This document shows positions 1 through 4,695 of a stretch of DNA of 6,197 nt, one piece after another (position 1 is the first letter of the stretch; each line of letters opens with the position of its first letter). The DNA comes from Microcaldota archaeon (lineage in GTDB: Archaea; Micrarchaeota; Micrarchaeia; Micrarchaeales; CABMGC01). The position numbers and the translations under genes are program-made. The notes beneath the pieces are model-generated. The model saw nothing but the letters and a program-made list of their open reading frames with translations, did not search any database and was not told where the DNA came from. Location of the stretch: contig JAJZOS010000047.1 of the NCBI GenBank assembly GCA_021851985.1, forward strand, positions 1 through 6,197, in the 5' to 3' direction.

Positions 1-33
1 GCCAAGGTTCCCTCATTTGGAGGGAACCTTGGC
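1..33. repeat. Perfect 14-bp inverted repeat at the window edge
   Basis: Bases 1-14 are the exact reverse complement of 20-33, separated by a 5-base loop (15-19). Bases 20-33 encode the conserved E-G-T-L-A stretch of Rrp42, so the right arm is real coding sequence. The left arm is therefore either a fold-back artefact at a contig end or, less likely, genuine coding sequence that happens to be self-complementary. Confidence 0.85.
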
Positions 34-583
34 TATGTCTGCAGACCTTCTCCCCCTCGCCTCCGCGGATTTCGAGATGGGACCTCCAAGCCCTGAGGCA
101 ATAGAGCTGGCAAGGGTAGTTGATAGGGGCATAAGGGCGGGGAAATGCGTAAATATGGAGAGCCTCTTCATTGAAGAAGGCAAGGCTTGGAATGTTTTCG
201 TAGATATATATGTGCTTAATTACGACGGAAACCTGTTCGATGCCAGCGAGATAGCCGCAATGAGCGCTCTTCTAAATACAAAGGTGCCAGAATATGCAGA
301 TGGCAAAGAACTAAGAGATAAAAGGATAAAAGCGCTTAAGATTGATAATGTTGTGACATCTGTGACTGTTGCAAAAGTGGCAGACAAAATACTGTTGGAT
401 CCGAATGGGGACGAGGAGGAAGCTGCAGATGCAAGGCTGACCATAGCAACAGATGGAAAGTTCATAAGAGCGATGCAGAAAGGCCTCGGTGGGAGCTTTA
501 CTCAGAAGGAGATTCTCGATGCAGCAGACGCTGCGCTTAATAGGCATAATAAGCTAAAGCAAGTAATAGAAAAAACAAGATGA
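2..583 (+). CDS. rrp42: Exosome complex subunit Rrp42, 5'-truncated by the window edge
   Basis: Rrp42 is the RNase PH-fold subunit that alternates with catalytic Rrp41 in the hexameric ring of the archaeal exosome, the cytoplasmic 3'-5' RNA degradation and tailing machine; Rrp42 shapes the active site and RNA channel but is not itself the phosphorolytic subunit. Visible family hallmarks are a LLPLAS segment, GPPSPEAIELARVVDRGIR, then VLNYDGNLFDA, ALLNTKVP, KILLDPNGDEEEA and a C-terminal QKGLGGSFTQKEI. The full protein is usually about 260-275 residues; only about 190 C-terminal residues are here, so the N-terminal third lies outside. The frame is open from base 2, and a TTG at 17 is not a credible start. 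The first 14 bases form a perfect inverted repeat with 20-33, so the first residues may be artefactual. The stop is 4 bp before rpl37ae, matching the conserved archaeal rrp4-rrp41-rrp42-rpl37ae order. Confidence 0.93.
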   Translation, partial: PRFPHLEGTLAMSADLLPLASADFEMGPPSPEAIELARVVDRGIRAGKCVNMESLFIEEGKAWNVFVDIYVLNYDGNLFDASEIAAMSALLNTKVPEYADGKELRDKRIKALKIDNVVTSVTVAKVADKILLDPNGDEEEAADARLTIATDGKFIRAMQKGLGGSFTQKEILDAADAALNRHNKLKQVIEKTR

Positions 584-587
584 TCAT

Positions 588-833
588 ATGGCAAGTTCAA
601 ATATAAGGTATGGAGCTAGCATAAGGAAAAAGGTCAGAGCCATCAAGGCGACAAAAAGCGCGCATTATAAATGCGAAATGTGCGGCCGTGAAAGCGTTAG
701 CAGAAAGAACACGAGCATATGGGAATGCACACATTGCGGCGCAATATACGCAGGAGGCGCATATAGCATGACAACAGCGGCAGGCGAAGTTGCGAAAAGG
801 CTTGTGGAGGATTTCGTAAACAAAAGTAAGTGA
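588..833 (+). CDS. rpl37ae: Large-subunit ribosomal protein eL43 (L37Ae)
   Basis: This is a zinc-binding protein of the 50S subunit, found in archaea and eukaryotes. The 81-residue length is typical. A basic N-terminus with RYGASIRKKVR is followed by a four-cysteine zinc ribbon, C29-x2-C32 (CEMCG) and C47-x2-C50 (CTHCG), with the family's IWECxxCG and the AGGAYSMTTAAG segment right after. The ATG at 588 lies 4 bp after the rrp42 stop; the string TGATC at 581-585, overlapping that stop, resembles part of the archaeal GGTGATC Shine-Dalgarno sequence but is only 2 bases from the start. Its place directly after rrp42 and close to rpoP is a classic archaeal arrangement, so co-transcription with the exosome genes is likely. 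Confidence 0.96.
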   Translation: MASSNIRYGASIRKKVRAIKATKSAHYKCEMCGRESVSRKNTSIWECTHCGAIYAGGAYSMTTAAGEVAKRLVEDFVNKSK

Positions 834-834
834 T
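830..834 (+). promoter_or_regulatory. SD site overlapping the rpl37ae stop codon
   Basis: GTGAT here includes the TGA stop of rpl37ae (831-833) and sits 4 bases before the GTG at 839. It decides the preferred start of the following gene. The next junction (1198-1202, before rpoP) has nearly the same layout: AAGTGATT, then a few bases, then the start codon. Confidence 0.5.
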
Positions 835-838
835 TAAT

Positions 839-1201
839 GTGGTAAAAGTAACATATGACCCGATACACACTCTGGTAATCCACGACATATCGAAAATTCC
901 TTTGGATGACCTTCTGCGCGAGCGTGTAACTCCCGGTGCAACAATGCCGCTCTACTGGTGCAATGGCATACTTTTTAGTTTCGCATCGCCACCAATGATT
1001 GACGACATGGCCAAGGACTACTTTAGCGGTAAGATACACTGGATGGAAGTCCATTACATTGAAATGAAAGAATACAAGCCGGTTATAGAACTTAATGATG
1101 AGCATTACAACGGAGTCATAAAAGTCCGCGTAATAGATACTGGAAGCTCACAGCTTCATAGGGATTTTATATCCTGGCTTAAGAATAATACCAATAAGTG
1201 A
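839..1201 (+). CDS. Unrecognised 120-residue protein between rpl37ae and rpoP
   Basis: I do not recognise this family. The product is a small soluble alpha/beta-looking protein without cysteine pairs, signal peptide or membrane segment; it contains TPGATMPLYWCNGILFSF, a DDMAKDYFSGKIHWMEVHYIEMKEY-like region rich in aromatic and acidic residues (split here for length: DDMAKDYFSGKI, then HWMEVHYIEMKEY), and ends SSQLHRDFISWLK. Two GTG starts are possible: 830, overlapping the rpl37ae stop, or 839. I prefer 839 because GTGAT at 830-834 then serves as an SD site 4 bases upstream, a spacing like that at rpoP and the thioredoxin gene, and the protein starts MVKVTYDP. Using 830 gives 123 residues. 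The gene is flanked by rpl37ae and rpoP with almost no gaps, so it is surely translated from the same mRNA; a role in translation, RNA processing or transcription is a context-only inference. Confidence 0.8.
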   Translation: MVKVTYDPIHTLVIHDISKIPLDDLLRERVTPGATMPLYWCNGILFSFASPPMIDDMAKDYFSGKIHWMEVHYIEMKEYKPVIELNDEHYNGVIKVRVIDTGSSQLHRDFISWLKNNTNK

Positions 1202-1205
1202 TTTT

Positions 1206-1337
1206 ATGGCATATGTATGCACAAAATGCGGTAAAAAGACAAAGCAGCTGGATAACTCTGCCAGATGCCAGTATTGCGGTTCTAGAATAAACGTAAAGAG
1301 CAGGTCAAACCTATCAAGAGAGATAACAACAGACTGA
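1206..1337 (+). CDS. rpoP: DNA-directed RNA polymerase subunit P (Rpo12)
   Basis: This 43-codon gene encodes the small zinc-ribbon subunit of archaeal RNA polymerase, the counterpart of eukaryotic Rpb12, which takes part in polymerase assembly next to the Rpo3/Rpo10 platform. The sequence shows C5-x2-C8-G (CTKCGKK), then RCQYCGSRI with C21 and C24, the usual RCxYCGxRI signature. Length is at the short end of the family (usually 44-50), with the typical basic tail after the second knuckle reduced to NVKSRSNLSREITTD. The ATG is 4 bp after the preceding stop, and GTGAT (1198-1202), overlapping that stop, can act as SD. The stop lies 8 bp from the convergent stop of the PRC-barrel gene. Confidence 0.93.
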   Translation: MAYVCTKCGKKTKQLDNSARCQYCGSRINVKSRSNLSREITTD

Positions 1338-1345
1338 TGCTGTAG

Positions 1346-1585
1346 TTATTTCGCGCTTATGATTATAGTTTCTGATACGCTCTTTATCCTTCCATACTTA
1401 ACGCTGCTTTTTGCCAGTATTCCAGCAGTATTATTGCTCCTAACCAGGTTTTCAACCTTTACCAGCAGAAGATTGGCCACAGAACCGCTGTCAAAATCAA
1501 GAATCAAGTCTTCTACAATGCCTACCTTCTTTCCTTCGTTTGTTATTATCTGCTTCCCATAAAGCTCTGATAAGAGTATTTCCAT
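1346..1585 (-). CDS. Single-domain PRC-barrel protein
   Basis: A 79-residue protein that is one PRC-barrel domain from end to end. The family pattern is clear: LLSELYGKQIITNEGKKVGIVEDLILD (in two parts: LLSELYGKQIITNEGK and KVGIVEDLILDFDSG), then VANLLLVKVE, and a closing IKSVSETIIIS strand. PRC barrels are small beta-barrels used for protein contacts; some free-standing archaeal ones (CdpB type) work with SepF in cell division, others are uncharacterised, so a division role here is only a possibility. The ATG at 1583-1585 is supported by AGGTG at 1591-1595, 5 bases upstream. The gene follows the zinc-ribbon gene by 11 bp and is probably the last in the histone operon, ending tail-to-tail with rpoP. 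Confidence 0.9.
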   Translation of the reverse strand: MEILLSELYGKQIITNEGKKVGIVEDLILDFDSGSVANLLLVKVENLVRSNNTAGILAKSSVKYGRIKSVSETIIISAK

Positions 1586-1590
1586 GATAG

Positions 1591-1595
1591 CACCT
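1591..1595 (-). promoter_or_regulatory. Shine-Dalgarno site of the PRC-barrel gene
   Basis: AGGTG on the minus strand, 5 bases before the ATG. It lies in the 11-bp gap after the upstream stop and fixes the start. Confidence 0.7.
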
Positions 1596-1596
1596 A

Positions 1597-2151
1597 TTAT
1601 TTTACGTTCATTATCTTTTGGGATGCAAATATTCTTATTATGTTTGCTCTGAGCTCTTCCATGAATGCTTTTTCATTATTGTTCTTTTCTGCGATTTCAT
1701 TAGGTTCAAATAGCCCTGGATTAGATTCCACAAGCCTTTTCAGGTATTCGTCTGTCAGATGGTAAGACCTGGCTTTGCATGAATCGCATACGAGTATTGG
1801 GATTACGGGCACATCCGAAGGCGACTGCACTTTATCAAGCTGCCTTGATAGCGGGGAATTGCCGCATTTCGGGCATTTTTTATTGAGCTTTATTTCAAGG
1901 TAGTGCTTTGATATTGTAACCTCTTTCCTATTCTTGGTTATTTGACCAACGATGGCATCCATGCCCCCGTCAGGCAACTTTACAAGCTCCTGCACGAGTA
2001 GTTCATTGTCTTTATTGAAAGTGCTTTTTAGAGCAGCAATTCCATTGATAGGCTCGAGTAATATAATCCTGCTTGTTTCTCCATTTACCTTCTCAACAGC
2101 CTTTATTTTGCCATTTGGATTCTTACTTAATTCTATAGCTCCCTCAGCCAT
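1597..2151 (-). CDS. Zinc-ribbon protein of unknown function, 184 residues
   Basis: I do not recognise a named family. Residues 1-90 look like beta-rich segments (repeated short hydrophobic strands with turns such as NPNGK, KVNGE, PINGI, LPDGGM). Residues 93-125 form a probable treble-clef or ribbon zinc site, C93-x2-C96 (CPKCG) and C122-x2-C125 (CDSC), 25 residues apart. The C-terminal 55 residues are helical and charged, with an asparagine-rich linker (KNNNEK) before a last amphipathic helix. No membrane segment or signal peptide is seen. The ATG follows the histone stop with no gap (TGAATG), with GGGGA upstream as a possible SD inside the histone gene, so translation is probably coupled to it. 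Nucleic-acid or protein binding through the zinc ribbon is inferred from the motif and the histone neighbour only. Confidence 0.85.
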   Translation of the reverse strand: MAEGAIELSKNPNGKIKAVEKVNGETSRIILLEPINGIAALKSTFNKDNELLVQELVKLPDGGMDAIVGQITKNRKEVTISKHYLEIKLNKKCPKCGNSPLSRQLDKVQSPSDVPVIPILVCDSCKARSYHLTDEYLKRLVESNPGLFEPNEIAEKNNNEKAFMEELRANIIRIFASQKIMNVK

Positions 2152-2361
2152 TCAATCCCCGTACTTCAACCTGTAAGCATCTATATCTTCTTTTAAGATC
2201 GTATCCCTGCCCAACTTTTTCGCCCTTGCAAAAGCGTACTTGGCTATTTTGGATGCCTTTTTTTCCAGGATTAGAGATATGGAGGAGGCTGCGCTGTCCG
2301 TAAGAGAGATTCCTTTTCTTTTTTTAACGAGTTTCTTTATCGCAACTTTTGGTATGTTCAC
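2152..2361 (-). CDS. Archaeal histone (single histone-fold, 69 residues)
   Basis: This is a histone-fold protein that dimerises and wraps DNA in archaeal chromatin. The 69-residue length is typical of tail-less archaeal histones. Alpha1 is IPKVAIKKLVKK, loop L1 is about residues 14-20, the long alpha2 is about 21-48 (TDSAASSISLILEKKASKIA onwards), and the L2 DNA-contact segment GRDTI (51-55, with the R-x-T pair R52 and T54) leads into alpha3, KEDIDAYRLKYG. The N-terminal half is unusually lysine-rich, with KKLVKKRKG. The start is GTG at 2359-2361, with AGGTG at 2369-2373 as SD, 7 bases upstream. It heads a minus-strand unit with the zinc-ribbon and PRC-barrel genes. A box C/D sRNA lies on the same strand only about 20 bases upstream. 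Confidence 0.92.
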   Translation of the reverse strand: MNIPKVAIKKLVKKRKGISLTDSAASSISLILEKKASKIAKYAFARAKKLGRDTILKEDIDAYRLKYGD

Positions 2362-2368
2362 CTATATG

Positions 2369-2373
2369 CACCT
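2369..2373 (-). promoter_or_regulatory. Shine-Dalgarno site of the histone gene
   Basis: AGGTG on the minus strand, 7 bases before the GTG start at 2361. A second AGGTG copy at 2359-2363 overlaps the start codon itself; no later in-frame ATG is close enough for that copy to serve. Confidence 0.6.
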
Positions 2374-2379
2374 ATTTTT

Positions 2380-2442
2380 CATTTCAGCACTCAAGATCGT
2401 CTTCACCGCGTGAGCTCAGCGTAGTGCATTTTCATCATATGT
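2380..2442 (-). ncRNA. Box C/D guide sRNA (2'-O-methylation guide)
   Basis: Read on the minus strand, all four boxes occur in order: C = ATGATGA (2432-2438), 12-nt guide (2420-2431), D' = CTGA (2416-2419), 9-nt spacer (2407-2415), C' = GTGAAGA (2400-2406), 12-nt guide (2388-2399), D = CTGA (2384-2387). Box C and both D boxes match consensus; C' differs from RUGAUGA at one base but keeps both GA steps needed for the K-turn/K-loop. The two 12-nt guide spacings match the geometry of archaeal C/D sRNPs (L7Ae, Nop5, fibrillarin). The flanks allow a short terminal stem (CAT before box C, ATG one base after box D). The ends given are estimates. The D-guide is complementary to an anticodon loop CU-CAA-GA and would direct methylation of C34, so tRNA-Leu(CAA) is the proposed target; the D'-guide target was not identified. 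Confidence 0.82.
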
Positions 2443-2462
2443 TGCTTTATTGTACATTTATG

Positions 2463-2470
2463 AATAAAAG
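2463..2470 (-). promoter_or_regulatory. TATA-like element for the sRNA and possibly the histone operon
   Basis: The minus strand reads CTTTTATT, centred about 28 bases before the start of box C, which would put transcription start close to the 5' end of the sRNA. It is not a perfect archaeal TATA box (consensus near TTTATATA), and no better candidate was seen nearer to the histone gene. Position is the main support. Confidence 0.4.
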
Positions 2471-2496
2471 ACTATCTTTGCATCTGTATGCAGGCA

Positions 2497-2504
2497 TATA
2501 AAAG
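2497..2504 (+). promoter_or_regulatory. TATA box of the thioredoxin-hisS operon
   Basis: TATAAAAG on the plus strand, preceded by GCAGGCA, which could carry the TFB-recognition element. A start about 25 bases downstream (near 2525) would give a leader of roughly 30 bases, which includes the GGTGA SD at 2549-2553. Confidence 0.55.
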
Positions 2505-2548
2505 GGCAATACACTCACATTTTTAATCTTTCAATGGCTATTATATAC

Positions 2549-2553
2549 GGTGA
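2549..2553 (+). promoter_or_regulatory. Shine-Dalgarno site of the thioredoxin gene
   Basis: GGTGA, the core of the archaeal SD sequence, 4 bases before the ATG at 2558. The TATATA just upstream (2542-2547) is too close to the start codon to be the promoter. Confidence 0.7.
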
Positions 2554-2557
2554 ATAA

Positions 2558-2878
2558 ATGAGCCTTATTGCTGTAAATGAAGCAAACTTCGAAAGCGAGG
2601 TACTGAAATCTCAGATCCCAGTAGTGGTAGATATATGGGCACCTTGGTGCGGACCATGCAGAATGTTTAGCCCAATATTTGAAGAACTCTCTTCTGAATA
2701 TGATGGAAAAGTAAAATTTGTGAAGATAGATGCGGATGAAAATGAAGGTATCGCTACAAAATACAACATAATGAGCATACCAACAACTCTTCTCATAAAA
2801 AAAGGGGAATTGGAGGCCATGAACGTAGGCGCAGTCCCGAAAGAAACCCTAAGGAAATGGATTGAAAAGAATCTTTAA
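2558..2878 (+). CDS. Thioredoxin
   Basis: A cytoplasmic dithiol/disulfide carrier that reduces protein disulfides. The 106-residue length and order of elements are those of classic thioredoxin: an N-terminal strand, the VVVDIWAPWCGPC strand-plus-active-site with C31-G-P-C34 and the preceding W30, the central KFVKIDADEN strand (D58 and D60), the cis-proline loop SIPTT (P75), and the C-terminal strand and helix (MNVGAVPKETLRKWIEKN). The CGPC active site favours a reducing thioredoxin over a glutaredoxin or protein disulfide isomerase. There is no signal peptide. The gene is first in a plus-strand unit, with hisS 9 bp behind it. The reductase that would recharge it is not in the window. Confidence 0.95.
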   Translation: MSLIAVNEANFESEVLKSQIPVVVDIWAPWCGPCRMFSPIFEELSSEYDGKVKFVKIDADENEGIATKYNIMSIPTTLLIKKGELEAMNVGAVPKETLRKWIEKNL

Positions 2879-2887
2879 ACGATTTTT

Positions 2888-4162
2888 ATGACAGAGCTGG
2901 CTTTACCGCGCGGAATGAAAGACCTTCTTCCTAATGCTGCATTATTCAGAAACGAGCTGATAGCCAAAGTAGAAAAGGTCTTCCAGACTTTTGGGTTTCT
3001 GACCATAGACACCCCTATGCTGGAGTCCATAGACATATTAAAAGCAAAGGGAGGAATTGGAGAGGAATCGAAATTGATATTTGAGACAACCGAAGACAAC
3101 CTGGGCTTGCGCTATGACCTAACAGTTTCTCTAAGCAGATATATTGCAATGCATCAAGAATTGCCTATGCCGTTTAAGAGGTATGCGATAGGCAAGGCTT
3201 GGAGAAGAGAGGAGCCGCAGCACTTAAGGCACAGGGAGTTCACACAAGCAGATGTCGATATAGTCGGAGGAGATGCTGCGCAGACAACGGTTGAGGTCAT
3301 AGCAGCCGCAGGGAGGGCATTCGACGAGATAGGCATAGGATACATTGTAAGAATAAACAGCAGGTCTGTAATGAATGCAGTATTGGATAAATTTGGAGTT
3401 GAGCCCAAAATGCACACTGATGTGATGCGAATCGTAGATAAGCTTGATAAAGTGGGCAGGGACAAGATCCTTGAAATGCTTGGGGAATTAGGCCTGCAAA
3501 GGGACATTATCAGCAGAATTGATAATTTAATAAACATGCAAGGCTCAAACAGCGAAAAATTTGCATATATTGCGACACTTTCCATAGAGGAAGGCACTTT
3601 GGCTGAACTGAAAGGGGTGCTTGAACTGCTTCCTGCATACCAATTGAAAGGCAGTGTTATGCTTGACTTTTCTATAGTAAGGGGGCTTGACTACTACACC
3701 GGCGTGGTGTTTGAATTTTCAGATGCTTCTGGAAAAGAGAGAGCCTCTATAGGGGCAGGGGGGCGATATGACGGCCTTATAGGCTTGTACGGCAGCAGAA
3801 GCCTGCCCGCAGTAGGAGCATCAATAGGGATAAATAGGATATTGGATATCCTTGGATTTGAAAAATCTGAAAAAATGACGTATGCAAAGCTTTTTGTTAT
3901 AAATGTAAAGAAGGAAAACTACCAGTATGCAGTTAAAGTGGCAAATTGGTTTAGACTGAAGGGCGTACCTACAGATATTAATCTTTCCCAAAGGAACATA
4001 TCTAATCAGCTATCATATGCCAACTCCTTGAAATTCGGGTTTGCTGCCATAATAGGAGATGCTGAACAGTCACAAAACAAGATAAAGCTGAGAGATCTTG
4101 TTAGCGGAGAGGAGAATGAAATGTCAATTGAAGAAGCGCTATTTGCAATAGAAAAGAGATAA
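2888..4162 (+). CDS. hisS: Histidine--tRNA ligase (HisRS)
   Basis: This class II aminoacyl-tRNA synthetase charges tRNA-His. The 424 residues match the usual length. Visible are LPRGMKDLLP (6-15), the RYDLTV segment (75-80), motif 2 with RYAIGKAWRREEPQ and HREFTQADVDIVG (98-127), the HisRS-specific histidine-binding RGLDYYTG (265-272) and GAGGRYDGL (289-297), motif 3 GASIGINRI (310-318), then the C-terminal anticodon-binding domain from about 333 (KLFVINVKKE to the end). In motif 2 the stretch PQHLRHREF has leucine where many HisRS have glycine (PQxGR); I take this as lineage variation because every other signature is intact, and the RGLDYYTG block argues against the paralogue HisZ. The ATG has no obvious SD; it lies 9 bp after the thioredoxin stop, behind a T5 run, so re-initiation from the upstream gene is likely. 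Confidence 0.96.
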   Translation: MTELALPRGMKDLLPNAALFRNELIAKVEKVFQTFGFLTIDTPMLESIDILKAKGGIGEESKLIFETTEDNLGLRYDLTVSLSRYIAMHQELPMPFKRYAIGKAWRREEPQHLRHREFTQADVDIVGGDAAQTTVEVIAAAGRAFDEIGIGYIVRINSRSVMNAVLDKFGVEPKMHTDVMRIVDKLDKVGRDKILEMLGELGLQRDIISRIDNLINMQGSNSEKFAYIATLSIEEGTLAELKGVLELLPAYQLKGSVMLDFSIVRGLDYYTGVVFEFSDASGKERASIGAGGRYDGLIGLYGSRSLPAVGASIGINRILDILGFEKSEKMTYAKLFVINVKKENYQYAVKVANWFRLKGVPTDINLSQRNISNQLSYANSLKFGFAAIIGDAEQSQNKIKLRDLVSGEENEMSIEEALFAIEKR

Positions 4163-4166
4163 TTAT

Positions 4167-4685
4167 ATGACAAAATCAGAAATGGATAGAATAACTGAAG
4201 AGAAGATAGCGGCAGGAGGCATGCTTGTTAAGTTTTATTTTGATATCCAGAATGAGGATAAGGAAAAGCTGCAGCCTCTTTTGGTAGACCTCATAAATGA
4301 ACGCCTGCTTAAGGAGCCCGGAGTAATATACTGCTACGGAACCATAGAAGAGCCGATAAAAAAAGACAAATACTATATAACCAGCGCGTCGGTAAATGTG
4401 CTTTTCGGCAGCATAAAATCCCTTGTTCCGATAGTATTCAAATATGCACCGATAGGGGTAGAGGTGCTGAAGCCGCAAAAGGAGATTAAACTGAACTTAT
4501 GGGACTTGCAGGCAATGCTCATGGATATTGCCCAAATGTCGACAGAATACTCGAGATACATACTTGAGAAGGTGCTTAGCCCTGATGACATAAAGATGAT
4601 AACGCAGGAGATGGAAAATAGAAAAGAGCTTGGTAAAAAGCTTATTGAAAAGAAAGAAGAAAGCAAGGATGGAAAAAATACTTGA
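4167..4685 (+). CDS. Unrecognised 172-residue protein downstream of hisS
   Basis: No family recognised. After a short charged N-terminus, residues 19-105 run as alternating strands and helices (MLVKFYFDIQ, a helix QPLLVDLINERLLKEPG, then VIYCYGTIEEPI, YYITSASVNVLFG, a helix SLVPIVFKYA, and IGVEVLKPQKEIKL), which could be a ferredoxin-like or similar alpha/beta sandwich. Residues 106-172 look fully helical, ending in a strongly charged lysine/glutamate tail that may be a coiled coil or disordered. No signal peptide, no convincing membrane segment (SLVPIVFKYA is too short), and one cysteine only. The ATG is 4 bp after the hisS stop, so it belongs to the thioredoxin-hisS unit. It ends 10 bp from the convergent surface-protein gene. 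No function is assigned. Confidence 0.85.
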   Translation: MTKSEMDRITEEKIAAGGMLVKFYFDIQNEDKEKLQPLLVDLINERLLKEPGVIYCYGTIEEPIKKDKYYITSASVNVLFGSIKSLVPIVFKYAPIGVEVLKPQKEIKLNLWDLQAMLMDIAQMSTEYSRYILEKVLSPDDIKMITQEMENRKELGKKLIEKKEESKDGKNT

Positions 4686-4695
4686 CTACTTATGC

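Noticed and set aside
665..1105. A 146-codon minus-strand reading frame
   Set aside because: It lies opposite rpl37ae and the following gene, both well supported; the translation looks like a random shadow rich in Cys, His and Tyr.
1359..1562. A 67-codon plus-strand hydrophobic reading frame
   Set aside because: Exactly antisense to the PRC-barrel gene, which has family motifs and an SD.
2384..2438. A possible tRNA or split-tRNA half, because of GTGAGCTCAGC followed by GTAGTGC, which resembles a D-arm
   Set aside because: No acceptor stem, no T-arm GTTCRA sequence and no anticodon arm fit; the box C/D layout on the other strand explains the whole segment.
2541..2547. TTATATA as the thioredoxin promoter
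   Set aside because: Only 10 bases separate it from the ATG, too close for a TATA box, and the GGTGA SD lies in between; TATAAAAG at 2497 has better spacing.
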